The notes beneath the pieces are model-generated. The model did no database searches and was not told the origin of the DNA. It saw nothing but the letters and a program-made list of their open reading frames with translations. Below are positions 8,777 through 17,256 of a stretch of DNA of 64,000 nt, piece by piece (positions within the stretch are counted from its first letter, which is position 1; each line of letters begins with the position of its first letter). Made by a program: the position numbers and the translations under genes. Where the stretch lies: positions 1 to 64,000 of the forward strand of contig CAZIOH010000024.1 of assembly GCA_964540815.1 (NCBI GenBank), read 5' to 3'. This DNA is from CAZIOH01 sp964540815 (GTDB lineage: Bacteria > Myxococcota_A > Polyangia > Fen-1088).

Positions 8777-9390
8777 AGCTGGTGGTGGCGGTGGGCGGGG
8801 CCTCGGGGTCGATCTACGCCCGCCGCCTGCTCGACACCCTGGCGGCCATGCGGGCCCGCGCGCCCAAGCTCGGGCTCGAGGTCGCGGTGTGCTTCTCGCA
8901 GTCGGGCGCCGAGGTCTGGAAGCACGAGCTCGGCCCGATCCCGGAGCTGCCGTTTCGTCGCTACGACCTGCGGGATTTCCGCGCGCCCTTCGCGTCGGGC
9001 TCGGCCAGGTGGGACGCGATGGTGGTGATCCCCTGCTCGAGCGGGGGCCTGGCCCGCATCGCGAGCGGCGTCTCCGACGATCTGATCGGGCGGGCCGCCG
9101 ACGTGATGTTGAAGGAGCGGCGGCGGCTGATCCTGGTGCTGCGGGAGACGCCGCTGTCGCTGATTCACCTCGAGAACATGCTGCAGGTCACCCGCGCCGG
9201 GGCGGTGGTGCTGCCCGCCTCGCCCTCGTTCTACTCGGGCCCGAAGACCGTGGATGAGGTGATCGACACCGTGCTCAGTCGGGTGCTCGATCAGGTCGGG
9301 CTGCCGAACGAGCTGATGCCACGCTGGGGACAGCCCGTGAATCCCCCGAGGGAAAAGGAAGAAGGAGAAGGAGGAGGAGCCGAGACATGA
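8773..9390 (+). CDS. mqnM: UbiX-type flavin prenyltransferase (MqnM-like)
   Basis: Flavin prenyltransferase of 205 aa that attaches dimethylallyl to FMN to make the UbiD cofactor. The N-terminal 'GGASGSIYARRLL' (residues 7-19) is the Rossmann-like flavin loop; 'PCSSGGLARIASG', 'LVLRETPLSLIHLENM' and 'SPSFYSGPKT' are family blocks around FMN and the prenyl phosphate. The C-terminus ends in a Glu/Gly-rich tail encoded by a purine run, which also supplies the ribosome site of the next gene. ATG overlaps the previous stop by 4 nt (ATGA). Confidence 0.93.
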   Translation: MKLVVAVGGASGSIYARRLLDTLAAMRARAPKLGLEVAVCFSQSGAEVWKHELGPIPELPFRRYDLRDFRAPFASGSARWDAMVVIPCSSGGLARIASGVSDDLIGRAADVMLKERRRLILVLRETPLSLIHLENMLQVTRAGAVVLPASPSFYSGPKTVDEVIDTVLSRVLDQVGLPNELMPRWGQPVNPPREKEEGEGGGAET

Positions 9391-10265
9391 CAGTCCAGGA
9401 CGTACCCGGGGTGCGCGGCGCGGTGACACCCGCGCTGGCTTCGGTCCCGCGCGAGGTGGCCGGTGGCGAGACCTCGAGCCGCAGGGAGGGCGATCCGCTC
9501 TTCGAGTCCCCGGCCACCCTCGACATGTTCGCGCTCGGCCGCCGGGCGGCCGCGGCCCGCGATGCGCGCTGGGGAGCCACGGCCTCGTTCGTGCGCGCCC
9601 GCGCCTTCGTCGCGGGCGGCGGGCCGGTGGCCGGAGCCGAGGGCGGCGGCTGGCGCGGACCCCGCGACGCCGCCGAAGCCTTCGCCGAGCTCGGCGAGCT
9701 CGCGCCGCCGTCATCCGGGACCGGAGCCCCGGATGCTGGGTCGGCGGCCGAGCTGGCGCGGGCCAGCGCGGCCGGTGTGACCCTGTGGCTCGGAGCGCCC
9801 GGGCCGGAGTTGCACCGCGCGATCGTCGCGGGCGGCGGCCGGGTCCTCTACCGGTTTCCGTTCCGGGCCGGCGAGCCCGCCGCCGAGCGACGGGCGCGGC
9901 TCGGTGCGCTGCAGGCGGCGGCGATCTCCGGAGCACCGCTCTGGGGCGTCATGCCCACCCCCCTCGGCGAGGCGGAGGGCATCGACACGCTGCGGGTGGT
10001 GGCGGCCCTGCGCCTGGATCTGCCGTCGATCCCGCACCTGGTGCTCGACGTTCCCGCGCTCGGTCCCCGGCTCGCGCAGATGGCGCTCGGCTTTGGCGGC
10101 GACGAGCTGTGGGCGCCGATCGTGTCCGAGCGCGCCCTGCGCCTCGGCGGCAACGCCAACAACCCCGCCATGACCCGCAAGGAGGCCTGCATCCTCATCC
10201 GCGGCGCCGGGCTGCGCCCGCGCGAACGGGTGGGGGCGGACCGCTTCGCCGAGGAGCCGTCGTGA
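9387..10265 (+). CDS. Radical-SAM-like protein lacking cluster cysteines, menaquinone operon
   Basis: Protein of 292 aa without an assigned function. Its last ~100 residues align by eye with the C-terminal part of MqnE and MqnC: a 'DTLRVVAALRLDLPSIPHL' helix, 'LAQMALGFGGDELWAP', and 'MTRKEACILIRGAGLRPRER' match the equivalent segments of the two neighbouring radical SAM enzymes. The N-terminal half is shorter, Gly/Ala-rich and contains no CxxxCxxC; the only cysteine in the protein is Cys268. It therefore cannot bind the usual [4Fe-4S]-SAM centre and looks like a pseudoenzyme derived from an MqnE/MqnC paralogue. ATG overlaps the UbiX stop (ATGA) and its own stop overlaps the mqnE GTG, so it is made together with the pathway enzymes. 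It could be a partner or scaffold for MqnE or MqnC. Confidence 0.75.
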   Translation: MTVQDVPGVRGAVTPALASVPREVAGGETSSRREGDPLFESPATLDMFALGRRAAAARDARWGATASFVRARAFVAGGGPVAGAEGGGWRGPRDAAEAFAELGELAPPSSGTGAPDAGSAAELARASAAGVTLWLGAPGPELHRAIVAGGGRVLYRFPFRAGEPAAERRARLGALQAAAISGAPLWGVMPTPLGEAEGIDTLRVVAALRLDLPSIPHLVLDVPALGPRLAQMALGFGGDELWAPIVSERALRLGGNANNPAMTRKEACILIRGAGLRPRERVGADRFAEEPS

Positions 10266-11470
10266 GCGCTCCCAGCGGGCCGGAGGCGAGATCGGGCGCG
10301 GGCGAGGCTCGAAGGTCCGAGGTCGGGGTCTTCGATGCCATCCGCGAGCGGGTACGGGCCGGAGAGCCGCTCTCCTTCGAGGACGGCCTGGCCCTCTTCC
10401 GCCACCCGAACCTGATGGAGCTCGGGGCCCTCGCCAACGAGGTGCGGGAGCGCCTGCACGGCGGGCGCACCTACTTCAACCGGAACCTGCACATCAACGC
10501 GACCAACGTCTGCGTGGCCAGCTGCCGCTTCTGCTCGTTCGCCCGCCTCAAGCCGGGCGACGCGGGGGCCTACACCATGTCCCACGCCGAGGCCTGGGCC
10601 AAGCTGCAAGGGCGGGTAGACGCCGGCGACCGCCTGACCGAGGTGCACATCGTCAATGGCCTGCACGATGGCCTCGACTTCGCGTACTACGAGGAGCTCT
10701 TGCGCGGGCTCAAGCGCATCCAGCCCTCGATCCACCTCAAGGCCTTCACGGCGGTCGAGCTGTTCTTCTTTCACCAGCACTTCGGCCTGCCGGTGCGCAC
10801 GGTGATCGAGCGGCTGCGCGCCGCCGGGATGGACTCCTTGCCGGGTGGCGGGGCGGAGATCTTTGCGCCCAAGGTCCGCAAGAAGATCTGCGACGACAAG
10901 TGCACCGCCGACGAGTGGCTGGACGTCCACCGCACCGCCCACCGGCTCGGCCTGCGCTCGAACTGCACCATGCTCTACGGGCACATCGAGACCGACGCCG
11001 ATCGGGTCGATCACCTGCTGCGCCTGCGCGCCCTGCAGGACGAGACCGGGGGGTTCCAGACCTTCATCCCGCTGGCCTTCCACCCCGACAACAACGCCCT
11101 CATGCGCCTGCCCGGCCCGACCGCGGTCGAGGATCTGCGCCTCTACGCGGTCTCGCGCCTGATGCTGCACAACATCCCGCACCTGAAGGCCTACTGGATC
11201 ATGCTCGGGATCAAGACCGCCCAGACCGCGCTGTGGTTCGGGGCCGACGATCTGGACGGCACCGTGCAGGAGGAGAAGATTTACCACATGGCCGGCGCCG
11301 AGACCCCGCAGGCCATGACCACCGGCGAGATCGTGCGCCTGATCCGCAACGCCGGCCGCGAGCCCGTCGAGCGCGACACCCTCTACAACGTGGTCGCCGA
11401 AGGGGAGGCCCTCGGGGGCAACAAGCCCTTCCGGCGCGAAGTGCGCAAGAGCCTGGAGATCGTGCCGTGA
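10262..11470 (+). CDS. mqnE: Aminofutalosine synthase MqnE
   Basis: Radical SAM enzyme of 402 aa that joins SAM and 3-[(1-carboxyvinyl)oxy]benzoate to give 6-amino-6-deoxyfutalosine. The cluster ligands are Cys84, Cys88 and Cys91 in 'NVCVASCRFCSF'. 'GLHDGLDFAYYE', 'LKAFTAVE', 'GMDSLPGGGAEIF' and 'IPHLKAYWIMLG' are characteristic of MqnE rather than MqnC. The GTG start overlaps the preceding stop by 4 nt; the first 25 residues are not conserved. Substrate is supplied by the MqnA half of the next gene. Confidence 0.95.
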   Translation: MSAPSGPEARSGAGEARRSEVGVFDAIRERVRAGEPLSFEDGLALFRHPNLMELGALANEVRERLHGGRTYFNRNLHINATNVCVASCRFCSFARLKPGDAGAYTMSHAEAWAKLQGRVDAGDRLTEVHIVNGLHDGLDFAYYEELLRGLKRIQPSIHLKAFTAVELFFFHQHFGLPVRTVIERLRAAGMDSLPGGGAEIFAPKVRKKICDDKCTADEWLDVHRTAHRLGLRSNCTMLYGHIETDADRVDHLLRLRALQDETGGFQTFIPLAFHPDNNALMRLPGPTAVEDLRLYAVSRLMLHNIPHLKAYWIMLGIKTAQTALWFGADDLDGTVQEEKIYHMAGAETPQAMTTGEIVRLIRNAGREPVERDTLYNVVAEGEALGGNKPFRREVRKSLEIVP

Positions 11471-13476
11471 CGCCGACGCCGAAGATTCGCCTGGCCGCGG
11501 TCTCGTTCCTCAACGCCCGCCCGATCACCTACGCGCTCGAGCGCGGCCTCGGGCAAGGTCCTGACCGTTTCGAGCTGACCTTCGACCTGCCGAGCCGCTG
11601 CGCCGCCCGCATCGGCTCGGGGGACGCGGACATCGCGCTCATCCCCACCGCGGCCTATCGCCAGCTGCAGCTCGCCCACCCCGGGCTCGATCTGCGCGCG
11701 GTCCCCGGGATCGCCATCGGCAGCCGCGGCCCCGTGCGCACCGTGCTGCTGGCGGGCGAGGTGCCCTGGGAGCGGATGGAGGCGGTGGCGCTCGACGGGG
11801 CGTCGCGCAGCTCGGCGGCGCTGCTGCGCGTGCTCTGTCACGAGCGCGGGCTCGCCCCCACCTTCAGCGAGCTCCCGCACGAGCACATCACCTCCGCTGC
11901 CCACGGGACCACCGGGGCCCTGGTGATCGGCGACGCGGGGTTCACGGTGGCCGGGGCCCACCCCTTCGTCTATGACCTCGGCGCCGAGTGGAAGCGCCTG
12001 ACCGGCCTGCCCTTCGTGTTCGCGCTGTGGGCGGGCCGCGCGGAGATCATCGACGACGAGACGGTGCACCTGTTGCAGGAGAGCCTCCGCCAGGGGATGG
12101 GGCACCGCCGGCAGATCGCGCTCGCCTGGGCCGAGGCCCACGGCGGGGATCCGGCGGCCTACGAGCGCTACCTCACCGACAACGTTCACTACGCGCTCGG
12201 CTCGGAGGAGCTCTCCGGCGTGGGGGCGTTCTTCGAGCGCATGCGCCTGGTGGAGGGCTCGTCCGAGCGGACCCGGCTGCGCTTCTTCGACGGGGCCTAC
12301 GTCAAGGAGCGCGCCCTCCGGGTCGCGCCTCCTCGGGGCGTCGGGGAGCCCGAGGCCGACGGCGGCAGCGGCCTCCGGGCAAGCTCGACACGCCCGTCGG
12401 GCTCGTCGAGATCGGTCGACGCGCTGCTGTCCGACGCCGCCGCCGGCGCGCGCCTGTCGCCCGACGATTTTCTGCACCTGTATGGCCAGGCCTCCACGCT
12501 CGACCTCGGCGCCGCCGCCGATGCCCGTCGACGGGCCCTGCACCCGGACGGGACCGTCACGTACATCATCGACCGCAACGTCAACTACACCAACGTGTGC
12601 GTGACCCGCTGCAAGTTCTGCAACTTCTATCGGCCGCCGACCAGCGGCGATGGCTACACGCTGTCGCGCGAGGTCCTGGCCCAGAAGTTCCAGGAGACCG
12701 TGGACCTCGGCGGGGTGCAGATCCTGCTGCAAGGTGGCCTCAACCCCAACCTGCCGCTCGCCTGGTACGAGGACCTGTTTCGCTGGATGAAGGCCAACTT
12801 CCCGCTCGCCATCCACGGCCTGTCGCCCGAGGAGATCCGCTACATCGCCGAGCTCGAGCGCCTGCCCATCCGCGCGGTGCTGGAGCGGCTGGTGGCGGCG
12901 GGCCTCGACTCGGTGCCGGGCGGCGGCGCCGAGATCCTCGACGACGAGATCCGGCACGCCATCTCGCCCCTCAAGTGCACCACCGACACCTGGATGGAGG
13001 TCATGCGCGAGGCGCACGCGCTCGGGCTGCGCAGCACCACCACGCTGGTGTTCGGCTTCGGCGAGACGCCCGCGCACATCGTGAACCACCTCGAGCGTCT
13101 GCGCGCGCTGCAGGACCAGACCAGCGGGTTCACGGCGTTCATCTGCTGGCCCTTCCAGGCCGAGGGCACCCGCCTCAAGCTCCGCGACGACACCACGGCG
13201 GTGCGCTACCTGCGGATGTTCGCGCTGGCGCGCCTCTACCTCGACAACGTCCCGAGCCTGCAGGTGTCGTGGCCGACCATGGGGCCGGAGGTGGGCCAGG
13301 TCGGCCTGCGCTTCGGCGGCAACGACTTCGGGTCGGCCATGATCGAGGAGAACGTGGTCTCGCAGGCCGGGGCGGTGTTCAAGCTCGGCGCCGCCGACAT
13401 CGAGCGGTACGTCCGCGGCGCGGGGTTCGTTCCGCGCCGCCGCAACATGCGCTACGAGCTCTTGCCGGAAGCCTGA
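11467..13476 (+). CDS. mqnA-mqnC: Fusion of chorismate dehydratase MqnA and cyclic dehypoxanthine futalosine synthase MqnC
   Basis: One uninterrupted 669-aa frame carries two pathway enzymes. Residues about 1-285 are MqnA (periplasmic-binding-protein-like fold), with 'VSFLNARPITYAL' at the start, 'IALIPTAAY' and 'LVIGDAGF'. It dehydrates chorismate to 3-enolpyruvylbenzoate. After a Gly/Ser/Pro linker (about 288-315), residues 316-669 are MqnC, a radical SAM cyclase with Cys378, Cys382 and Cys385 in 'CVTRCKFCNFYRPP', 'GGVQILLQGG', 'GLDSVPGGGAEIL' and 'LQVSWPTMGPE'. These are the first and a later step of the route, normally separate proteins. The GTG start overlaps the mqnE stop. No stop, frameshift or ribosome site is seen at the junction, so the fusion appears real. 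Confidence 0.93.
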   Translation: MTPTPKIRLAAVSFLNARPITYALERGLGQGPDRFELTFDLPSRCAARIGSGDADIALIPTAAYRQLQLAHPGLDLRAVPGIAIGSRGPVRTVLLAGEVPWERMEAVALDGASRSSAALLRVLCHERGLAPTFSELPHEHITSAAHGTTGALVIGDAGFTVAGAHPFVYDLGAEWKRLTGLPFVFALWAGRAEIIDDETVHLLQESLRQGMGHRRQIALAWAEAHGGDPAAYERYLTDNVHYALGSEELSGVGAFFERMRLVEGSSERTRLRFFDGAYVKERALRVAPPRGVGEPEADGGSGLRASSTRPSGSSRSVDALLSDAAAGARLSPDDFLHLYGQASTLDLGAAADARRRALHPDGTVTYIIDRNVNYTNVCVTRCKFCNFYRPPTSGDGYTLSREVLAQKFQETVDLGGVQILLQGGLNPNLPLAWYEDLFRWMKANFPLAIHGLSPEEIRYIAELERLPIRAVLERLVAAGLDSVPGGGAEILDDEIRHAISPLKCTTDTWMEVMREAHALGLRSTTTLVFGFGETPAHIVNHLERLRALQDQTSGFTAFICWPFQAEGTRLKLRDDTTAVRYLRMFALARLYLDNVPSLQVSWPTMGPEVGQVGLRFGGNDFGSAMIEENVVSQAGAVFKLGAADIERYVRGAGFVPRRRNMRYELLPEA

Positions 13477-13494
13477 GGCGGCGGAGGCGGGCCC

Positions 13495-14874
13495 GTGTCG
13501 TCCCTGTGCATGCTGAGCGCGGCCTGGGTGCTGCCGATCGCCCGGCCGCCCATCCGCGACGGCGCCGTCGTGATGGGCGGCGCCGGGGGCGCGACGGTCG
13601 TCGCGTGCGGGGCGCGGGCCGACCTGCGGCGGTCGTTTCCCGAGGTGCCGGAGCGACGCGCGGGTGGGGCCCTCCTCCCCGGGCTGGTGAACGCGCACAC
13701 CCACCTCGAGCTTGCCGCGCTGGCGGGGGAGGCCAAGGGACCGGTTCCGGGTGGGCGGGGGCTCGTCGACTGGGCGCGCGCGCTCATGGCGCTTCGTCGC
13801 CCGAGCCTCGAGTCGAGCCCGCCGAGCCCGGCCGCTGCCGCGGCGGCGGCGGCGGCCGTGGCGGCCGGTTGTTCTGCCCGCGCGCTCGGCACCGCCGCCA
13901 TCGGAGACGTCGGCAACGGGATCGCCGGCTGGCTCGCCCTGCGGTCCCTCGGGTTTCGCGGTCTCTTCTTCCACGAGCTCGTGGGCACGCGCGAGCGCGC
14001 CACTGGCGACGCCCTCGCCGATGCCGACGCCGAGCGCGGGCGGGCCAACACGCCCTCCGCCGACCAGGACGCGGGGTACCAGACACGCACGGTTCCGATC
14101 CCCGCGGTGCCGGCGCCCCACGCCCCCTACTCGGTCGGCCCCGACCTGATGCGGCGCATCTTCACCGCGGCCGCTCGCGCCGGCCACCCCACCAGCATCC
14201 ACCTCGCCGAGGATCCCTCGGAGCTCGAGCTCCTCGAGCACGGGACCGGCGCATGGGTCCCCATCCTGCAAGCGCTCGGCGTCCCGGCAGGCGAGCGCAC
14301 GCCCCACCTCGGCGCGACGGCGTACCTGGAACGGCTTGGCGCCTTCTCGTCCGGCGGGCCGCCTCCCTTGCTGGTCCACATGGTCCACGCCAGCCCGGCC
14401 GACCTCGCCCGGACGCGCGCGGCGAACGCCACGGTGGTCCTCTGCCCGCGCTCGAACCTCCACATCGGTGGCCGTCTGCCTCCCGTCCCTGCCATGCACG
14501 CCGCCGGAGCCCGGCTGGCCCTCGGCACCGACAGCCTGGCGTCGACGCCGGATCTCTCCTTGTGGCACGAGCTCGCCGTTCTCTCCGCCCACTTCCCCGA
14601 TGTCCCCCCCGCGGTCTGGCTGCGGGCCGCCACCCTCGGCGGTGCCGAGGCTCTCGCCCTCGATCCCGGGCAACGGCACGTGCCTCGGGGGGGGCCGGAG
14701 GCGACCGATTATCCGGGTGCTCTCGGCGCCCTGGTGCCAGACGCCCGTCCGGGCGTGCTCGACGTGGAGCTCGACCCTGGCCTGGTCTCGGGCACAGCGG
14801 CCACCGCCACCGACATCGAGCGCGCCCTCGTGTCGAACCCAACCCCCCACATCACCTGGATGGTCCAAACATGA
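13495..14874 (+). CDS. mqnX: Amidohydrolase, probable aminofutalosine deaminase
   Basis: Metal-dependent amidohydrolase of 459 aa. The family metal ligands are visible: His68 and His70 in 'NAHTHLEL', His236 in 'IHLAED' and Asp346 in 'GTDSLAS'; 'APHAPYSV' is the substrate-pocket segment shared with ATZ/TRZ-type deaminases. In futalosine pathways that use aminofutalosine, a deaminase of this type converts 6-amino-6-deoxyfutalosine to futalosine, and its place between mqnAC and the UbiA gene supports that role. The GTG start is preceded by GGCGGAGG. Substrate is inferred from context; other aminohydrolase activities cannot be excluded. Confidence 0.8.
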   Translation: MSSLCMLSAAWVLPIARPPIRDGAVVMGGAGGATVVACGARADLRRSFPEVPERRAGGALLPGLVNAHTHLELAALAGEAKGPVPGGRGLVDWARALMALRRPSLESSPPSPAAAAAAAAAVAAGCSARALGTAAIGDVGNGIAGWLALRSLGFRGLFFHELVGTRERATGDALADADAERGRANTPSADQDAGYQTRTVPIPAVPAPHAPYSVGPDLMRRIFTAAARAGHPTSIHLAEDPSELELLEHGTGAWVPILQALGVPAGERTPHLGATAYLERLGAFSSGGPPPLLVHMVHASPADLARTRAANATVVLCPRSNLHIGGRLPPVPAMHAAGARLALGTDSLASTPDLSLWHELAVLSAHFPDVPPAVWLRAATLGGAEALALDPGQRHVPRGGPEATDYPGALGALVPDARPGVLDVELDPGLVSGTAATATDIERALVSNPTPHITWMVQT

Positions 14875-15908
14875 ACGTCGCCCCCCCGCCCGGCGCCTCG
14901 CCCGCCAACCGACCGCGGCTCGTCCCCCAAGCCCAACACGGCCCAACCCGGGAGTCGCCGGCCCCGGCCCCGGCTCGGGCCGCCGGGGCGAAACACCCCG
15001 CCGAGACCGCCTCGGTGGCCGCCTCGGTGGCGACCTTCGCCCGGATGGTGAAGCTCAGCCACACCGTCTTCGCCCTCCCCTTCGCCCTGGCCGCGGCGGC
15101 CCTCGCCGCGCGCGGGGTGGGACTTCCACCCGGGCGACTCGCCGGCATCGTGGTCGCGATGGTGGGGGCGCGGACCGCGGCCATGGGGTTCAACCGCCTG
15201 GTCGACCGCCACATCGATGCCCGGAACCCGCGCACCGCGGGGCGCGAGCTGCCGCGCGGGGCCGTCTCGGTGCGGGCCGCATGGGCGCTCACCGCCGTCA
15301 GCGCCGCGATCTTCGTGGGTGCCGCCGCCTATCTCGGCCCGCTCTGCCTGACCCTGGCTCCCGTCGCGCTCCTCCTGCTCTTCGGGTATTCCTTGACCAA
15401 GCGCTTCACCGCCCTTTGCCACCTCTTCCTCGGCCTCGCGATCGCGGCCGGTCCCGCCGGCGCCTGGATCGCGGTGCGCGGGGACTTCACCCGGGTGCCG
15501 GGGCTCCTGGTGCTGGCGGTCGCCTGCTGGATCGGCGGTTTCGACGTCCTCTACTCCCTCTCGGACCGGGAGTTCGACCGCGCCGCGGGCCTGCACTCGA
15601 TCCCCGGTCGCTTCGGGGTCGGGGGCGCGCTGCTCGCCTCCGCCGGGCTGCACGTCGTCACCATCGTGGCCCTGGCGGCACTCGGCCCGATCGCGGCGCT
15701 GGGCCTTCCTTACTGGCTCGGGGTCGGCGCCGTGACCGCGCTGCTCGTGTGGGAGCACGCCATCGTGAGGCCCGACGACCTGTCGCGCCTCGACGTGGCC
15801 TTCTTCAATCTGAACGGCTACGTCTCGGTGATCTTTCTCCTGGCCACGCTCGCCGACGTGTTCCACCTGGCCGATCGCCTCCTCGGGCGGCCGATCCTCG
15901 GGGGATGA
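14871..15908 (+). CDS. mqnP: UbiA-family prenyltransferase, menaquinone (MqnP-like)
   Basis: Integral membrane prenyltransferase of 345 aa with about eight hydrophobic segments. The two diphosphate-binding motifs are NxxxDxxxD at 108-116 ('NRLVDRHID') and DxxxD at 232-236 ('SDREFD'). In the futalosine route it attaches the polyprenyl tail to the naphthoate before UbiD decarboxylation. The ATG overlaps the deaminase stop (ATGA). The first 55 residues are Pro/Ala-rich and not part of the enzyme core; an internal ATG at about residue 59 would also give a full catalytic domain. Last gene of the operon. Confidence 0.92.
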   Translation: MNVAPPPGASPANRPRLVPQAQHGPTRESPAPAPARAAGAKHPAETASVAASVATFARMVKLSHTVFALPFALAAAALAARGVGLPPGRLAGIVVAMVGARTAAMGFNRLVDRHIDARNPRTAGRELPRGAVSVRAAWALTAVSAAIFVGAAAYLGPLCLTLAPVALLLLFGYSLTKRFTALCHLFLGLAIAAGPAGAWIAVRGDFTRVPGLLVLAVACWIGGFDVLYSLSDREFDRAAGLHSIPGRFGVGGALLASAGLHVVTIVALAALGPIAALGLPYWLGVGAVTALLVWEHAIVRPDDLSRLDVAFFNLNGYVSVIFLLATLADVFHLADRLLGRPILGG

Positions 15909-16284
15909 CGCGGCGGCGAGGGCCCGGCGCGTCGGCCCCGCCGTCCGATCCCCCGGCCCCCGGCGGGCCCTTGACGCTCGCCGGCCCCCATCGCTGCTGC
16001 TCCCGCCCCGGTGCCGCGGCGCGCGCCCCGGCGGGGCCGTGGTCGACCGAAATGGCCGCTTTCGCCTACAAAACCTTTCGAGTAAGTTGAGAGCTCGGAA
16101 TTCGTTCGCGGCCGCGGTGGATGGATCGGTGTGGCTCGGCCCGTGCACGAGATCCCATCGGGATACCTGGAACACTCCTAGCTTGCCGTGAGGGCCCCAA
16201 CTGGTGCGACGTCCGACCTTCGTGCAACGAGCCAACCGCGAGGCGAGCCACTCCCTGGCCCCGACGCCAGAGCCCCTGCGGTCG
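15909..16284. other. Intergenic region downstream of the menaquinone operon
   Basis: No gene or convincing regulatory site is seen in these 376 nt. The first 110 nt are C/G-rich without a stem followed by T residues. A chance cluster of SacI, EcoRI and NotI recognition sequences lies at about 16091-16117. The next gene could in principle start at a GTG at 16204, but the signal peptide favours 16285. Confidence 0.4.
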
Positions 16285-17256
16285 ATGATCCCCACACGGG
16301 GGGAGCTTGCCCGTCGGTTCGTCGGTCTGCTGCTGGCCGCGGCGGCGGGGTGCTATAGCCCGAACATCGTCAGTGGTGGGCTCCTCTGCGCCACCGGCAC
16401 GAGCGCGTGCCCCGACGGCTTCACCTGCGTCGGCACGGTGTGCCTTCGGCCGGACGCGGCGGTCCCCGACCTGGTCCAAGACCGACAGACCGATACGCCC
16501 CCCTCGGACCACCCAGCCGAAAAGCCGCCGTCGGACGGCTCCGGCGACGGCCCGATCTGCGTCCTCCCGGTGATGGGTTGCACCCCCCAGACGACCAGCG
16601 GCTGCGATCCCGTTTGCCAGGTGGGGTGCTGCGGCAGCGTGCCGAAGAAGTGCTCCGTCGCCCACGATGAGACCATCGCCTGCCTCCCCCTGCAGGGCTC
16701 CGCGACGACCTGGAATCCGTGCACGATCCAGTACTACGATCAGGCCAACCAGAACGACACGTGTACCCCCGGGGACATCTGCCTGCGGCCTGGCGGGCCA
16801 GGAAGCTCGGGGGACTTTTGCTTCCCCCTTTGCAGAAACGACGACGACTGCACGGTTCCCTACGGTTCGGCCTGCGTCGAGCGACCCATCGGAGGAACCG
16901 ACGCCCTCCAGCATACGCCCATGGCCAAGGTGTGCGACGTCCCTTTCGTCGATTGCGATCCACAGGCCCAGACGTCGTCCTGTCCCGCCAACCGGCCGTA
17001 CTGTTATCTCTACACCCCGAATCCCACGACCAAGGCCGATCGAACGGTGTGCGAGTTCGCGCCGGGTACGTTGGGCAACAACCAACCGTGTATGTCCGCG
17101 CGCGATTGCTTCCCGCGGTGGACGTGCCCAACTGGGAACGTGACTGGGGCGAATGTCTGCCACCCGATCTGCGATGTGGCGACGAACAATTGCGCGCAGG
17201 GAACCCACTGTGTCACGAACTGGGGAACGAAGTATGGGTACTGCATCTCTCCCTGA
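16285..17256 (+). CDS. Cys-rich lipoprotein of unknown function
   Basis: Predicted lipoprotein of 323 aa with about 34 cysteines. The ATG at 16285 gives an ideal lipoprotein signal (basic n-region, leucine/alanine core, lipobox AAAGC with Cys23), so it is preferred over an upstream GTG at 16204. An Asp/Pro-rich linker follows at about 60-90; the rest is disulfide-style cysteine spacing such as 'VCQVGCCG', 'FPLCRNDDDCTVPYGSAC' and 'CDVATNNCAQGTHC', the last two resembling the short Dickkopf/EGF-like repeats of myxobacterial surface proteins. No catalytic motif is recognised. It overlaps the start of the next Cys-rich gene by 23 nt, so the two are probably coexpressed. Confidence 0.75.
   Translation: MIPTRGELARRFVGLLLAAAAGCYSPNIVSGGLLCATGTSACPDGFTCVGTVCLRPDAAVPDLVQDRQTDTPPSDHPAEKPPSDGSGDGPICVLPVMGCTPQTTSGCDPVCQVGCCGSVPKKCSVAHDETIACLPLQGSATTWNPCTIQYYDQANQNDTCTPGDICLRPGGPGSSGDFCFPLCRNDDDCTVPYGSACVERPIGGTDALQHTPMAKVCDVPFVDCDPQAQTSSCPANRPYCYLYTPNPTTKADRTVCEFAPGTLGNNQPCMSARDCFPRWTCPTGNVTGANVCHPICDVATNNCAQGTHCVTNWGTKYGYCISP

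Noticed and set aside
14731..14745. GTGCCAGACGCC inside the deaminase gene and again near 47929
   Set aside because: Here it encodes Val-Pro-Asp-Ala in a plausible coding context without the flanking GG/CC symmetry, so it is probably not a dispersed repeat copy.
11383..14946. A 1,187-codon open frame on the minus strand opposite mqnE, mqnAC and the deaminase
   Set aside because: It mirrors the third-position G/C bias of the plus-strand genes, has no recognisable domain, and the plus-strand proteins contain intact catalytic motifs throughout.
16091..16117. SacI, EcoRI and NotI sites in close order, like a cloning polylinker
   Set aside because: The surrounding sequence does not match a vector I recognise and base composition continues unchanged, so chance is the simpler explanation.
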